Positions 37,524 to 50,169 of a stretch of DNA of 64,000 bases are shown here, piece after piece (position 1 is the first letter of the stretch; every line of letters starts with the position of its first letter). Made by a program: the position numbers and the translations under genes. Below the pieces are notes generated by a model. The model was not told where the DNA came from and made no database searches. It saw only the letters and a list, made by a program, of their open reading frames with translations. The stretch is taken from contig NZ_CAMPJD010000008.1 in assembly GCF_946886695.1 (NCBI RefSeq), forward strand, positions 1 through 64,000, given 5' to 3'. This DNA comes from an uncultured Pseudoxanthomonas sp. (GTDB taxonomy: Bacteria > Pseudomonadota > Gammaproteobacteria > Xanthomonadales > Xanthomonadaceae).

Positions 37524-38347
37524 TGGTCGGACGGCCAGGCGCCCTTCGCATCGGACTGGTCAAGGATGATGTCCGCGTCGACGACGCGGAACGCATCGCG
37601 CTGGGCGAAGACGTGATCGATGCGGATCGCCGGATGACCCAGATGCGTGTTGAGCGTGGTGTGCTCCGGCGTGTTGGTGTCCACGCCCGCGTGCGCCTCC
37701 GAGTACGCTTCGAGGAAGCGCGCGCGCAGCGGCGCCAGTTCCGGCGTGTCCGAACGCGTGTTGAAGTCGCCGCCGATGATCGAGGGTGCGTCACCGGCCG
37801 TCTCGTCGATCAGCGCGAGCACGCCCCCGATCTGCTTGGCGCGAATCGCCCCGCCCTCCGGCTTGTAATGCAGATGGGTCACGTAGACGTTCAACGGCAT
37901 CCCGTGCACCGTCGTCCGCACCCAGCCCGCGTTCCGGTAATCGTCGAGTGGCGCGAGCTTCACTTCACGCGACTGTTCGATCGCGCCTTTGATCAGGATG
38001 GCGTTGCCATAGCGCCGTGGCTGTTCCGGTGCGTCGGCCGAGAAGAACCGGTACCGGTAGCCGAGGCGTGATGCCAGCACCTGCGCCTGGTTGGGCAAGG
38101 CCGCGTCCTGCAGCACTTCCTGCAACACGATCACGTCAGGCGCCAGGGTCTTCAACTCGGCAACGATCATGTCTTGGCGATGAGGCCAGTCCTGCTTGTC
38201 ATGCCACAGATTGAGGGTAACCACATCGACGGTCGACGGAGCCTGCGTACTGCGTGGACGCTGGCACGCGGTCAGGGCCAGTACCAGGATCGCCATCAGG
38301 GCCGCCAGGACCGGCTTCCGCCACGTCGGCAGGATGATCAGAAACAT
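37484..38347 (-). CDS. endonuclease/exonuclease/phosphatase-family lipoprotein
   Basis: 287 residues with a lipoprotein signal (VLALTAC, Cys28). EEP-fold motifs in order: VVTLNLWHD, DVIVLQEVLQD (metal-binding Glu), YVTHLHY, IIGGDFNTRSDTPE and the C-terminal PSDHYGMRV (catalytic Asp-His). The fold covers nucleases, sphingomyelinases and phosphatases, so the substrate cannot be told, but the location should be periplasmic/outer membrane. It starts two bases after the nlpD stop and is probably co-transcribed with nlpD. It overlaps the M15-like gene tail to tail. Confidence 0.85.
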   Translation of the reverse strand: MFLIILPTWRKPVLAALMAILVLALTACQRPRSTQAPSTVDVVTLNLWHDKQDWPHRQDMIVAELKTLAPDVIVLQEVLQDAALPNQAQVLASRLGYRYRFFSADAPEQPRRYGNAILIKGAIEQSREVKLAPLDDYRNAGWVRTTVHGMPLNVYVTHLHYKPEGGAIRAKQIGGVLALIDETAGDAPSIIGGDFNTRSDTPELAPLRARFLEAYSEAHAGVDTNTPEHTTLNTHLGHPAIRIDHVFAQRDAFRVVDADIILDQSDAKGAWPSDHYGMRVRLARAAD

Positions 38348-38349
38348 GC

Positions 38350-39138
38350 TCAGCGCTTCGGCAGATACTGCAGCGGATCGACGGGTTTGCCGTTGTGGCG
38401 GATCTCGAAGTGCAGCATCTCGCGCGATGCACCGCTGCTGCCCATTTCCGCGATCTGCTGGCCGGCCTTGATGTTCTGGCCTTCATTCACCAGCCGCTTG
38501 CGGTTGTGCCCGTATGCGGACAGCCAGGCTTCGCTGTGCTTGATGATGATCAGTTCGCCATAGCCCACCAGGCCGGCGCCGGAGTACACCACCACGCCGT
38601 CCGCCGCCGCGCGCACCGCCTGGCCGCTGCTGCCTGCGATGTCGATGCCCTGCTTGGTGGCGTCACCGGCAGCGAAACGTCCAATCAGATGGCCTTCCGC
38701 AGGCCAACGCCACGAGAATCCGGCGTTCACCGGCGCTGGCGTCGCGACAGGGCGCGTGACAGGAGCGGGAGGTGGCGTCGGGCGCGTGGTCGCACCGGTG
38801 GTGGGCTTGGAGGGTGTCGTCGTCGCGGTCGCCCGCCTGCCTGCGCTGCCCGGATACAGCTTCAGCGATTGCCCCGGATAGATCGTGTAGGGCGGCGCGA
38901 TGCCGTTCCAGCGCGCGAGGTCGTTGACGTCGACCCCATTGCGGAATGCGATGCCGAACAGGGTATCGCCGCGCTGCACGCGCACCGTCGCGCCCGACTT
39001 GGCCTGCGAAGGTTTGCGGGTCGATGACGAGGACGGTTCGCGTACCACCGTGGTCGAGCAGGCGCCCAGCATCGCCACGGCAAAGCCGATCAGGAGGGCG
39101 CGCGTCATTCGATTGCCGGAGCGGAGCGTCGTGGTCAT
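38350..39138 (-). CDS. nlpD: NlpD-type LysM/M23 lipoprotein, amidase activator
   Basis: 262 residues. Lipobox AMLGAC (Cys27); a start at Met11 is possible. A LysM domain (about 50-95: VRVQRGDTLFGIAFRNGVDV...) precedes a Pro/Thr linker and an M23-fold domain (about 150-260) with KQGIDIAGSSGQAVRAAADG and LHFEIRHNGKPVDPL. The catalytic zinc ligands of active M23 enzymes are not present, as in E. coli NlpD, which activates the amidase AmiC during cell separation. In E. coli rpoS follows nlpD; here an EEP-family lipoprotein gene follows instead. Confidence 0.92.
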   Translation of the reverse strand: MTTTLRSGNRMTRALLIGFAVAMLGACSTTVVREPSSSSTRKPSQAKSGATVRVQRGDTLFGIAFRNGVDVNDLARWNGIAPPYTIYPGQSLKLYPGSAGRRATATTTPSKPTTGATTRPTPPPAPVTRPVATPAPVNAGFSWRWPAEGHLIGRFAAGDATKQGIDIAGSSGQAVRAAADGVVVYSGAGLVGYGELIIIKHSEAWLSAYGHNRKRLVNEGQNIKAGQQIAEMGSSGASREMLHFEIRHNGKPVDPLQYLPKR

Positions 39139-39175
39139 GCGTGGAGTCGTTTCCTCAAGGCGTGGCTTGGCGGCC

Positions 39176-39832
39176 TCAGCCGGTCAATCGCTGGAACAGT
39201 TCGCGTACCGCGACGCCGCCGCCGCCGATCAGTACGCTGAAGTAGACGATCGTGCCGATGTTGGCCAGATGGCCCAGCAGGATCGCACCCCCGTCGCGCT
39301 GGATGAAACCGATGGCGTACAGCAACAGCGCCAAGGCTGGCAGGGTATTGCTGAATGGCACGAATCCGAATGGCGCCATCAACAGCAGTGCCGCCAGGAT
39401 GAAAGCAAGATTGTTGAGCGTCCCCTGCCCCGCACCGTCGACGAAGAAGCGCAGGCGGCGCGGCCGGCTGATCTTCTCCATCCTGCGGACCCATACGAGT
39501 CCGCCGATCAGACCAGGACGCAGGCGATCGGCCGGCAATGCCTTGTCCTTCACGCGCGCCGGCAGCCACAGCGGTCGGTTGATCAACCGGCTTACTCCGA
39601 CCAGCAGGATGGCCGCGCCAAACACGGTGCTGACCCCCGGGATCGACACCGGGATCAGGAACACCAGGGTCAGCAGAATGGTCAGCAGCAGCAGGCCTTC
39701 GTCGCTGAAGACATCCAGCAGTTCGCCCAGGCTCAAGGTGTCCGGCGGAAGGCGCTCGATGATGTCCGCCAGTTGCTCGCCCAGCGAAGGCGCCTGATCA
39801 AGAGCATCGCCATCGTGTCGCGGATCCGTCAC
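39176..39832 (-). CDS. ExoD-family membrane protein
   Basis: 218 residues from the GTG at 39832, five bases after the pcm stop; the frame continues upstream inside pcm without support. Matches the exopolysaccharide-synthesis protein ExoD family: a soluble start (LADIIERLPPDTLSLGELLD), then two hydrophobic pairs (LLLLTILLTLVFLIPVSIPG; LAFILAALLLMAPFGFVPFS; ALALLLYAIGFIQRDGGAIL) and a final helix. ExoD was linked to exopolysaccharide and alkaline tolerance in rhizobia; its biochemical role is unknown. It sits between pcm and nlpD. Confidence 0.85.
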   Translation of the reverse strand: MTDPRHDGDALDQAPSLGEQLADIIERLPPDTLSLGELLDVFSDEGLLLLTILLTLVFLIPVSIPGVSTVFGAAILLVGVSRLINRPLWLPARVKDKALPADRLRPGLIGGLVWVRRMEKISRPRRLRFFVDGAGQGTLNNLAFILAALLLMAPFGFVPFSNTLPALALLLYAIGFIQRDGGAILLGHLANIGTIVYFSVLIGGGGVAVRELFQRLTG

Positions 39833-39837
39833 GCCGC

Positions 39838-40515
39838 TCAATCCAGGGTTCCCGACAGCAGCGGCACGAAGACCACCGGGGCCAGCGTGGTTTCTTCCAC
39901 GCTGCCATCCGGGCGCTTCAGCAGGCGCACCAGGGATTGCGAACCGCTGCCGCCGACCGGTGCGACAAGTTGTCCGCCCACCGCGAGTTGTTCCACCAGC
40001 ACGGGCACCAGCGCGGGAGCGGCGGCGGTCACGATGATCGCATCGTACGGACCGTGCTCGGCCCAACCGATGCGGCCATCGTCGTGCTTGCTGCGCACGT
40101 TCATGCCCAACTGGCGCAGGCGCTTGCGCGCTTGCCGCAACAGATCGCCGATGCGCTCGACGGTATGCACTTCGAGCCCGAGCATGGCGAGCACTGCCGC
40201 CTGGTAACCCGACCCCGTGCCGATCTCCAGCACCTTTTTCGGCGAGGTTTCCAGCAGCACCTCGGTCATCCTCGCCACCACCCAGGGCTGGGAAATGGTC
40301 TGGCTGTGGCCAATCGGCAGCGCCGTGTCCTCGTAGGCACGCGTTGCCAGTGCCTCATCGACGAACAGGTGGCGCGGCAGCGTGCGGATGACATTGAGCA
40401 CGCGCTCGTCGGTGATGCCGGACTCGCGCAGGCGGTCCACCAGGCGATCGCGCACGCGCTGGGACGTCATGCCCATGCCGACGGCCTCGGGCTGCAGACG
40501 CAACCGTGGCGTCAT
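39838..40515 (-). CDS. pcm: protein-L-isoaspartate O-methyltransferase
   Basis: 225 residues from the ATG at 40515, which overlaps the surE stop (ATGA); longer in-frame starts lie within surE. SAM-binding [16 protein letters not shown], and [20 protein letters not shown], the substrate-binding motif. It repairs isoaspartyl residues in aged proteins. The surE-pcm pairing is widely conserved and is coupled here. Confidence 0.95.
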   Translation of the reverse strand: MTPRLRLQPEAVGMGMTSQRVRDRLVDRLRESGITDERVLNVIRTLPRHLFVDEALATRAYEDTALPIGHSQTISQPWVVARMTEVLLETSPKKVLEIGTGSGYQAAVLAMLGLEVHTVERIGDLLRQARKRLRQLGMNVRSKHDDGRIGWAEHGPYDAIIVTAAAPALVPVLVEQLAVGGQLVAPVGGSGSQSLVRLLKRPDGSVEETTLAPVVFVPLLSGTLD

Positions 40516-41291
40516 GGGGCGTCCTCGAGCGCGGCAGTCAATCCACCCACCCACCCGGCGACCTTTTCCAGCGCTTGGTAGCGCGTCAGATCGACATGGA
40601 TCGGTGTGATGGAAATATGGCCGGTACGCACGGCGTGGAAATCGGTGCCGGGGCCAGCGTCCTGCTCGCGCCCCGCGGGACCGATCCAGTACACGGTATG
40701 GCCGCGCGGGTCAGGCTGCGGCACGCAGGGCTCGGAGCGGTGACGGTTGCCGAGGCGGGTGACCTCGAAGCCCCGCAGGTCGGACCATGCCAGGTCGGGG
40801 ACGTTGACGTTGAGGATGGTGTCCGCCGGCAGCGGATCGGACTTGAGCCGGGCCACGATCTCCACTGCGGCGCGCGCGGCGGTTTCATAGTGCTTCGCAT
40901 CGTGGTTGCGGGTAACCAGCGACATCGCCACCGCCGGCAAGCCAAGGAAGCGGCCTTCCATCGCCGCCGACACCGTGCCGGAGTAGATGACGTCGTCGCC
41001 CAGGTTGGCCGTGTTGTTGATGCCCGACACCACGATGTCGGGCTCGAACTCCAGCATCCCGGTCAACGCAAGGTGCACGCAGTCCGTCGGCGTGCCTGCC
41101 ACGCTGCAGGTGTAGTGATCGATGCGCTTGAGCCGGATCGGCAGGTCCAGCGTCAGCGAATTGCTGGCGCCAGAGCGGTCGCGGTCGGGGGCGACCACGT
41201 ACACTTCGTGGCCCGCGCTGCGCAGGCCTTCTGCCAGGATTCGGATGCCGGGGGCGTCGACGCCGTCGTCGTTGCTGACCAGTACGCGCAT
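40512..41291 (-). CDS. surE: 5'/3'-nucleotidase SurE
   Basis: 259 residues from the ATG at 41291 (GAGGAA upstream), giving the standard start [16 protein letters not shown] with the metal ligands Asp8/Asp9; the ATG at 41315 is not supported. [13 protein letters not shown] and [20 protein letters not shown] complete the active site. It dephosphorylates nucleoside monophosphates and polyphosphate, mainly under stress. It leads the surE-pcm-exoD-like-nlpD transcript. Confidence 0.95.
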   Translation of the reverse strand: MRVLVSNDDGVDAPGIRILAEGLRSAGHEVYVVAPDRDRSGASNSLTLDLPIRLKRIDHYTCSVAGTPTDCVHLALTGMLEFEPDIVVSGINNTANLGDDVIYSGTVSAAMEGRFLGLPAVAMSLVTRNHDAKHYETAARAAVEIVARLKSDPLPADTILNVNVPDLAWSDLRGFEVTRLGNRHRSEPCVPQPDPRGHTVYWIGPAGREQDAGPGTDFHAVRTGHISITPIHVDLTRYQALEKVAGWVGGLTAALEDAP

Positions 41292-41380
41292 GGGTTTCCT
41301 CGGGGACGGCCCCATGATACCGGAACCACGCCGCAGCTTCCCGCGCTTGCGTCACGTGCCGATGCCGCTACGCTGGCGAC

Positions 41381-41929
41381 ATGTCCCGCCCCACGCCTCC
41401 CGACGACGACGACGCCTCGCTGTTCCGCGATGCGATCGGCGAGGTGCGACGGCTGCAGGAAGCGCCGCCACCGCCACGCAAGGCGCCGCCGAGGCCTTCA
41501 GCGCGCATGGCCGATCGCGACGAGCACGAAGCGCTTGGGGAGTTCCAGCGCGGCATGGAATCCCTGGATGTACGCGCAGCCGGTGATGTGTTGAGCTATC
41601 GCCGCGAGGTTCTATCACCGCGCGCCTTCCAGCGCCTCAAGCGTGGGCAGTTCTCGGTACAGGACGAACTGGACCTGCATGGCGCCACCGCGCTGCAGGC
41701 GGAGGGACTGCTACGCCGGTTCTTCACGGAAGCGCACGCGCATGATCATGGCTGCGTGCGCGTGATCCATGGCAAAGGCCAGCGCTCCGATGGCGATGCG
41801 CCGGTATTGAAGAATCTCGTGGACCGGATATTGCGCCAGCGCGCGGACGTGCTGGCGTTCCATTCTGCGCCGCCTGCGCAGGGCGGCACGGGGGCGGTGC
41901 TGGTATTGCTGGCACGAAGCCGTCGTTGA
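41381..41929 (+). CDS. Smr-domain protein (putative nuclease)
   Basis: 182 residues. A helical N-terminal region (about 1-90) precedes an Smr domain (about 92-180) with the motifs ELDLHG (His in LDLHG) and RVIHGKG. Smr domains, as in the MutS2 C-terminus and E. coli SmrA/SmrB, cleave nucleic acids; SmrB acts on mRNA at collided ribosomes. Here it is a stand-alone gene, divergent from surE and ending in a strong terminator. Confidence 0.88.
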   Translation: MSRPTPPDDDDASLFRDAIGEVRRLQEAPPPPRKAPPRPSARMADRDEHEALGEFQRGMESLDVRAAGDVLSYRREVLSPRAFQRLKRGQFSVQDELDLHGATALQAEGLLRRFFTEAHAHDHGCVRVIHGKGQRSDGDAPVLKNLVDRILRQRADVLAFHSAPPAQGGTGAVLVLLARSRR

Positions 41930-41969
41930 TCACCCCCCATGCCGGTTGCTGACGGCATGGGGTTGATCA
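41927..41969. terminator. bidirectional hairpin between the Smr gene and a small lipoprotein gene
   Basis: 10-bp stem 41935-41944/41953-41962 (CCCCATGCCG/CGGCATGGGG), extended by TGATCA at both outer ends (41927-41932 and 41964-41969) with small bulges. The outer arm includes the Smr stop codon. It ends both convergent genes. T-runs are weak. Confidence 0.75.
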
Positions 41970-41984
41970 CGCAGGGAGTGCAAC

Positions 41985-42209
41985 TCACTGCTTGTCGGTG
42001 GTGCTGTCCTCGATCCGCGGCGGATTCACCCATGTCAGATGGATGCCACGACGCTTGGCGATCCGCTCGACATAGGCGATGTACTGCTGCTCAGCGGTCA
42101 ATTGACGCTGGACGGGCGGCGATGAACTGGCGGTTCCACGCGTACTGGCGCATGCGGCCAGCAAGGCGCAGACGGACAACACAACTGCAAGGCGAAGCAT
42201 GGTGTTCAT
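41985..42209 (-). CDS. small lipoprotein
   Basis: 74 residues from the ATG at 42209 (GGAGGG upstream). The frame continues to 42461 but only this start gives a signal peptide. Lipobox ALLAAC (Cys20), then a Ser/Thr linker and a helical part (LTAEQQYIAYVERIAKRRGI). Family unknown. It lies between the terminator and truD, on the truD strand. Confidence 0.72.
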   Translation of the reverse strand: MNTMLRLAVVLSVCALLAACASTRGTASSSPPVQRQLTAEQQYIAYVERIAKRRGIHLTWVNPPRIEDSTTDKQ

Positions 42210-42328
42210 GGCGACCCTCCGGCGTGTGGAAAGAACCTGTGGGGCGCCCTCCAGCCGTCTGCGGCCGGCACGTCGCTGGCGACGCCTGTTTCCGCTTATA
42301 CGCCTGCTGGACGGCGCTTCCAGTGTCT

Positions 42329-43387
42329 TCAGTCGCGTTCCGACGGACGGTCTTGCGGCTGCGACGCATCCCGCGTCGAACCCAGTTCGTGGAGCACCGC
42401 CGTCGCGTAACTCCCCGGCGGCAGGGCGAATGCCAACCGCAACACATCGGTCGACAGCCATTGCCAGGCCAGGCCGTCGGGCCGCAATCGCAACGCACGC
42501 CGCTCCTGCTTCAGCCCTTCGCGCTCCAGCCCGGCCCGCATCGCGGCCGCATCATCCCCCTGCAGCGCGCGCTCCTCGCAAAGGCGTGCCGCAGCCTGCA
42601 CACGCGGCTCTCCCTGGCCCCACAACGGACCGGAGGGATGGATGTCGAAACCGGCCAGCCGCTGTGCCAGCGCATCGCTCCAGGGTTCCGGCCCGAACAC
42701 ACTGCGGCTGCCCGCCAGCGTCCAGACCTCGCCCTCCAGCCCCCGATTCCAGCTGCCATCGGCGATCCGGGCCGCCAGCACCCGGTTGAACAGGGCCGAG
42801 CGGGCCGCCGACAACAGTATCGAGCGCTGTTCGCGACGCACCCGCCGCCCTGCGAACATCGCCAATGCCGCCGCGACATTGCCGCCGTCGCGGCCGAACC
42901 GCTGTTCGCCGAACCAGTTCGGGAGGCCATGCGCAGCGATGTCGCGCAATCGCGCCTCGATGGCATCGGCATCGCCAACGACATCACGCAGCACCAGCTC
43001 GAAACGATTGCCCGCCAAGGCGCCGCGCGGGAGCTTGCGTGAATGCCAGGTCGACTCGATCACCGCCAGGTCGTCGGACGCAAGGTCCGCCAGATCAGGT
43101 GCCGTCTTTCGCGGCAGATGCACGCTGAAACGTTGCCGCGTGACCGCGTGCCGGTCCTTCAGGCCCGCATACCCCACGCCCATCTCCGCGATGCCCGCCC
43201 ACGCGGCGATGCGCTTCGCAGCGAACAGGGTGTTCATGCCGCGCTTCTCGACGGTCAGCAGCAGGTGCTCGCCCTCGCCGGACGGCGCGAAGCCCGGCAA
43301 TTCCTCCACGAAGAAGTCTTCCGGCGCGTTGCGCATGGTCGCGGACAGCACGGGTGCACCGAATGCACGGGGCAGCTCTTCGCTCAC
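42329..43387 (-). CDS. truD: tRNA pseudouridine(13) synthase TruD
   Basis: 352 residues from the GTG at 43387, which overlaps the ispF stop (GTGA); the frame extends upstream within ispF without merit. The catalytic motif [11 protein letters not shown] (Asp about residue 79) and the later [19 protein letters not shown] are TruD signatures. It makes pseudouridine 13 in tRNA. The ispD-ispF-truD-surE-pcm order is classical in gammaproteobacteria; here two small genes and the Smr gene have been inserted between truD and surE. Confidence 0.94.
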   Translation of the reverse strand: MSEELPRAFGAPVLSATMRNAPEDFFVEELPGFAPSGEGEHLLLTVEKRGMNTLFAAKRIAAWAGIAEMGVGYAGLKDRHAVTRQRFSVHLPRKTAPDLADLASDDLAVIESTWHSRKLPRGALAGNRFELVLRDVVGDADAIEARLRDIAAHGLPNWFGEQRFGRDGGNVAAALAMFAGRRVRREQRSILLSAARSALFNRVLAARIADGSWNRGLEGEVWTLAGSRSVFGPEPWSDALAQRLAGFDIHPSGPLWGQGEPRVQAAARLCEERALQGDDAAAMRAGLEREGLKQERRALRLRPDGLAWQWLSTDVLRLAFALPPGSYATAVLHELGSTRDASQPQDRPSERD

Positions 43388-43875
43388 GCCTTCACCAGCA
43401 GCACGACCGCCTGCGCCGCGATGCCCTCGCCGCGGCCGGTGAACCCCAGCGTTTCGGTGGTGGTGGCCTTGATGCTGACGGCGTCGACGTCGATATCCAG
43501 ATCCACCGCGACACATGCGCGCATCGCGCCGGCATGCGGACCGACTTTCGGTCGCTCGCAGATCACCGTGACATCGACATTGCCGACGCGCCAGCCTCGT
43601 TCGCCGATCAGGGCGTTGCAATGACGCACGAATGCGCGACTGTCCTCGCCCTTCCAGCGGTCATCAGACGGCGGAAAGTGCTTGCCGATATCGCCCAGCG
43701 CCAGCGCGCCCAGCATGGCGTCGCACAGCGCATGCAGCACCACGTCGCCATCGCTGTGCGCGAGCACGCCTCGGTCATGGGGCACGCGCACGCCACCGAG
43801 CATGACATGGTCGCCGTCACCGAAGGCGTGCACATCGAAGCCCTGTCCGATGCGGATGTTCAATGAGTCGGACAT
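43384..43875 (-). CDS. ispF: 2-C-methyl-D-erythritol 2,4-cyclodiphosphate synthase
   Basis: 163 residues. Metal/substrate residues are visible in [13 protein letters not shown] (Asp/His pair) and [19 protein letters not shown], with [10 protein letters not shown] following. It closes the cyclodiphosphate in the MEP pathway of isoprenoid precursors. It follows ispD after 18 bases and overlaps truD by GTGA. Confidence 0.96.
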   Translation of the reverse strand: MSDSLNIRIGQGFDVHAFGDGDHVMLGGVRVPHDRGVLAHSDGDVVLHALCDAMLGALALGDIGKHFPPSDDRWKGEDSRAFVRHCNALIGERGWRVGNVDVTVICERPKVGPHAGAMRACVAVDLDIDVDAVSIKATTTETLGFTGRGEGIAAQAVVLLVKA

Positions 43876-43893
43876 GTCGTTCCCGGTTCGGCG

Positions 43894-44589
43894 TCAGCGA
43901 TCGCGCTGCGCCAGTTCGTAGGCGAACCGCGCCAGGTCCGCCGGCGTGGTGATCTTGAAATTGCTTTCGGAGCCTTCCACCAGCAACGGTCGCAGGCCCA
44001 GGCGCTCCATCGCCATCGCTTCGTCGGTGACTTCCACACCGTCGGCCGTGGCGGCCTCCAGCGCACGGGTCAGCTGCAGGCGGCGGAACAACTGCGGGGT
44101 GAAGGCACGCCATAGCCGCTCGCGCGGCTCGGTGGCGTCGATGCCGCCATCGTCGCCCGCACGCTTCAACGTGTCGCGCACGGGGGCAGCAAGGATGGCA
44201 CCGACCGGATCGTTGCGGCCGCGCTCCAGCAGTTGCGACAGGTCCGTGAGCGACAGGTTCGGACGCGCGGCGTCGTGCACCAGCACGAAGTCATCCGCAC
44301 GCACATCGCCCGGCAGCGACTGCAGACCAGCCAGCACGGACGCCGCACGGCTCGCACCACCGACGCAGGCGCGCACCGGCTTGCCCGCGAACTCGGTCCA
44401 GCGCGGCCAGTCCTGGTCGTTCTCGGAGACCGGCACCACCGCCCCCTCCACCGCGTCATGCGCGAACAGGGCCGCCAGCGTGTGCGCAATAAGGGGTGCG
44501 CCATCGACAACGAGATACTGCTTGGGAAGCTCGCCGCCGAAACGCGTACCGCGTCCGGCGGCCGGCACGACGGCCCAGATACGGGCCAT
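43894..44589 (-). CDS. ispD: 2-C-methyl-D-erythritol 4-phosphate cytidylyltransferase
   Basis: 231 residues. CTP-binding Gly-rich loop [18 protein letters not shown], then [10 protein letters not shown] and [10 protein letters not shown] typical of IspD. It forms CDP-methylerythritol in the MEP pathway. Its start overlaps the ftsB stop at 44589, and it is followed by ispF. Confidence 0.96.
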   Translation of the reverse strand: MARIWAVVPAAGRGTRFGGELPKQYLVVDGAPLIAHTLAALFAHDAVEGAVVPVSENDQDWPRWTEFAGKPVRACVGGASRAASVLAGLQSLPGDVRADDFVLVHDAARPNLSLTDLSQLLERGRNDPVGAILAAPVRDTLKRAGDDGGIDATEPRERLWRAFTPQLFRRLQLTRALEAATADGVEVTDEAMAMERLGLRPLLVEGSESNFKITTPADLARFAYELAQRDR

Positions 44590-44939
44590 CAGGGAACGGG
44601 CTCCCCGACATCACCGTCGCTTCCCGCCTCGTCACTGGTTGCGACCGGTGTCGGCGCAGCCGGTTCGACCACGCGGTAGAACTTCTCGCCCGGCTTGATC
44701 ATGCCCAGCTCGCTGCGTGCGCGCTCCTCCACCGCCGACTCACCGGACTTCAGGTCCTCGACTTCGGCGGCGAGCGCGTCGTTGCGCTCCTGCAGGCCCG
44801 CGTTCTCGCGCTTCTGCGCTTCGACCTGCTGCTCCAGCGCGACGACCTGACCGGAACTGCCCACGCCGAACCAGAACTTGTACTGCAGCCATCCCAGCAG
44901 CAGTACAAGCACCAGCAGGAGCCAGGGCGCCTTGCGCAT
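44589..44939 (-). CDS. ftsB: cell division protein FtsB
   Basis: 116 residues: one N-terminal transmembrane helix (about 4-20, [20 protein letters not shown]), then a periplasmic coiled coil (about 30-70, [20 protein letters not shown]) and a short C-terminal region with [19 protein letters not shown], the usual FtsB end. It forms the FtsQLB complex that controls septal peptidoglycan synthesis. The low-complexity acidic C-terminus is longer than in E. coli. It is three bases after the eno stop, and its end overlaps the ispD start. Confidence 0.93.
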   Translation of the reverse strand: MRKAPWLLLVLVLLLGWLQYKFWFGVGSSGQVVALEQQVEAQKRENAGLQERNDALAAEVEDLKSGESAVEERARSELGMIKPGEKFYRVVEPAAPTPVATSDEAGSDGDVGEPVP

Positions 44940-44942
44940 GGA

Positions 44943-46238
<1,296 letters not shown>

Positions 46239-46243
46239 TCAGC

Positions 46244-47077
46244 TCAGAGAGTGGATTCGAGGAAACCGTTCTTCTTGGTGATGCCATCCAGCGCCAGCAG
46301 CGTCTCCAGCAGCGCTTCCATCTTGTCCAGCGGCCAGGCATTCGGCCCATCGGACAGGGCCTTGGCCGGGTCGGGGTGGGTTTCGGCGAACAGGCCCGCC
46401 ACGCCAACGGCAACCGCCGCGCGCGCCAGCACCGGCACGAACTCGCGCTGACCGCCGGAACTGGTGCCCTGCCCACCCGGCAGCTGTACAGAGTGGGTGG
46501 CGTCGAACACCACCGGGCAGCCGGTGTCGCGCATCACGCTCAGCGAGCGCATGTCGCTGACCAGGTTGTTGTAGCCGAAGGAGGCGCCACGCTCGCAGAC
46601 CATGATGTCGTGGTTGCCAGTGGACTTGGCCTTCTCGACGACCGGCTTCATATCCCACGGCGACAGGAACTGGCCTTTCTTGATATTGACCGGCCTGCCC
46701 GCGGCGCAGACCTTCCTGATGAAGTCGGTCTGGCGGACGAGGAAGGCAGGCGTCTGCAGCACGTCGACGACGGCGGCGACTTCGTCCATCGGGGTGTATT
46801 CGTGCACGTCGGTCAGTACCGGCACGCCGACCTGCTTCTTCACCGCATCCAGCACCTTCAGCCCTTCTTCCATACCGGGGCCACGGAAGCTGGTGCCGGA
46901 GGTGCGATTGGCCTTGTCGAAGCTGGACTTGAAGATGAAGTTCATCCCCAGCTTGCCGGTGATTTCCTTCAGGCGTCCAGCCACGTCGATCTGCAACTGC
47001 ATCGACTCGATCACGCACGGGCCGGCGATCAGGAAAAGGGGCCGGTCCAGGCCGACGTCAAAACCACAGAGTTTCAT
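46244..47077 (-). CDS. kdsA: 3-deoxy-8-phosphooctulonate synthase (KDO-8-P synthase)
   Basis: 277 residues from the ATG at 47077 (AAGGTG upstream), giving [21 protein letters not shown] longer frame to 47149 only translates the neighbouring palindromic element. [20 protein letters not shown] and [19 protein letters not shown] are the family motifs. It condenses arabinose-5-phosphate and PEP for the lipopolysaccharide inner core. It precedes eno on the same strand and is downstream of pyrG. Confidence 0.96.
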   Translation of the reverse strand: MKLCGFDVGLDRPLFLIAGPCVIESMQLQIDVAGRLKEITGKLGMNFIFKSSFDKANRTSGTSFRGPGMEEGLKVLDAVKKQVGVPVLTDVHEYTPMDEVAAVVDVLQTPAFLVRQTDFIRKVCAAGRPVNIKKGQFLSPWDMKPVVEKAKSTGNHDIMVCERGASFGYNNLVSDMRSLSVMRDTGCPVVFDATHSVQLPGGQGTSSGGQREFVPVLARAAVAVGVAGLFAETHPDPAKALSDGPNAWPLDKMEALLETLLALDGITKKNGFLESTL

Positions 47078-47097
47078 GCATTCACCTTTGGTCAGAG

Positions 47098-47220
47098 CCC
47101 CTCTCCCCCCGGGAGAGGGGTTGGGGTGAGGGTACGGCGGAATCAGCAAGGCTGGAACATCCCGGACTTCGCCGTACCCTCATCCGCCCCTTCGGGGCAC
47201 CTTCTCCCGGAGGGAGAAGG
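47098..47220. repeat. palindromic elements between pyrG and kdsA
   Basis: Two elements in the gap. The first is CCCCTCTCCCCCCGGGAGAG followed by a G/T-rich tail (about 47099-47130). The second, at 47177-47220 (CCCTCATCCGCCCCTTCGGG then CCTTCTCCCGGAGGGAGAAGG), is the same family as the cluster at 23.5-26.6 kb. Both stems are transcribed if pyrG and kdsA share an mRNA. Confidence 0.75.
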
Positions 47221-47229
47221 AACAAGCCT

Positions 47230-49029
<1,800 letters not shown>

Positions 49030-49281
49030 TCAGGGCTTGCGCTCTTCCTCTTCCTCGCCGGCCTTCTTCTGCTGACCTTCGGCGGCCTTGCGCTTGGCGG
49101 CGGCTTCGTTTGCAGCGCGGCGGCGCGCCTTGGCCTCCGGATCGGAGGGATCAGTGGTCTGGGACTGGTCCTGCTTGGGCTTGTCGGCGTCGGCACCGCT
49201 CCGGGACTGGGCAAACGCCTGGACCGCGAACAGCGCGCCGAAGGCAGCGGCGGACAGCAGCAACAGGTTGCGGGACTTCAT
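49030..49281 (-). CDS. small exported, highly charged protein
   Basis: 83 residues from the ATG at 49281 (AGGAG upstream) with a signal peptide ending VQAFAQ. The mature part is almost all Lys, Arg, Glu, Ala and Gln (AKARRRAANEAAAKRKAAEG), so probably one long helix or disordered. No family recognised. It is divergent from the 236-residue secreted protein, 162 bases away. A much longer open frame on this strand continues across parE; that part is a high-GC shadow. Confidence 0.65.
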   Translation of the reverse strand: MKSRNLLLLSAAAFGALFAVQAFAQSRSGADADKPKQDQSQTTDPSDPEAKARRRAANEAAAKRKAAEGQQKKAGEEEEERKP

Positions 49282-49443
49282 GACGGGGCTCCTGGTGGAT
49301 GGCGGGAATCTGGGGGCACCGGATGGTGTTCCCAAGGGCGTCCCTGTCCACGCGCGCAGTTTCAGCGTGTGCGACTGAACATGGCAAAAATCCGGGGCAG
49401 GCGGCACACTGCCGCACCCGTCAATCCCGACAGAGGACGTTGC

Positions 49444-50154
49444 ATGCGCTTCTCCCTCCGACTGCTCGCCGCGCTCGCAGCCTTGGCCCTGCTGCCGGCG
49501 ACCGCGTGGGCGCAACGCATGCCCCTGCCTCTGAAGGACATCCGCCTGGACCAGGTGGCGCAGGACACCCAGCGCACCCATATGGTGGATGACACCATGG
49601 AACTGGTCTGGGTCATACCACCGGTCTACTGGCATGTTTCCGCCGCCCAGCAACAAGGCTTGTCCGACGCCGACCGCAAGCAGTTCATCGCGCAACTCGA
49701 TGACTATCTGCTCATCGCCATGGTGCGCGGCAAGGTGGGCGTCGCCGGCATCGACGAATTCGCCGACAGCGACACGATGTTCAGCGACATGCACTTCCTC
49801 GACGCGACGGGTGCGGCCCACGCACCGATGGCGCCCACGCGCATCCCCGCACAGCTGAAGAACCTGCTTTCCATCCTCCGCCCCGTGATGGCCAACATGC
49901 TGGGGCCGATGGGCGACAACATGCATTTTGCCGTGCTCGATGCACGCGACGCCAAAGGCAAGCTCCTGTTCGACCCGATGGCGGACGGCCGCGTGCAGGT
50001 ACGCACCTCGCTCGACACCTACAGCTTCCGCACGCCGCTCGGCAGCCTGCTGCCGGCCCGGCACGACGCCAGGACCGGCGAGAGCTTCCCTGGCGACTAT
50101 CTCTTCAATCCCTATACCGGCGGCGCCCTGCAGGGCGCCGCGCAGCCCCGCTGA
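49444..50154 (+). CDS. secreted hypothetical protein
   Basis: 236 residues from the ATG at 49444 (GAGGAC upstream) with a signal peptide ending TAWAQ. The mature protein has an acidic, Met-rich middle (GDNMHFAVLDARDAKGKLLF) and a C-terminal beta-rich part (LDTYSFRTPLGSLLPARHDA). No cysteines, no catalytic signature. It sits just before parE, 15 bases from its start, and may share its transcript. Periplasmic localisation is inferred. Confidence 0.8.
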   Translation: MRFSLRLLAALAALALLPATAWAQRMPLPLKDIRLDQVAQDTQRTHMVDDTMELVWVIPPVYWHVSAAQQQGLSDADRKQFIAQLDDYLLIAMVRGKVGVAGIDEFADSDTMFSDMHFLDATGAAHAPMAPTRIPAQLKNLLSILRPVMANMLGPMGDNMHFAVLDARDAKGKLLFDPMADGRVQVRTSLDTYSFRTPLGSLLPARHDARTGESFPGDYLFNPYTGGALQGAAQPR

Positions 50155-50169
50155 GAACCCGCACGCACC

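Noticed and set aside
47078..47149. N-terminal extension of kdsA
   Set aside because: The extra residues translate a palindromic element, while the ATG at 47077 has a ribosome-binding site and gives the normal KdsA start.
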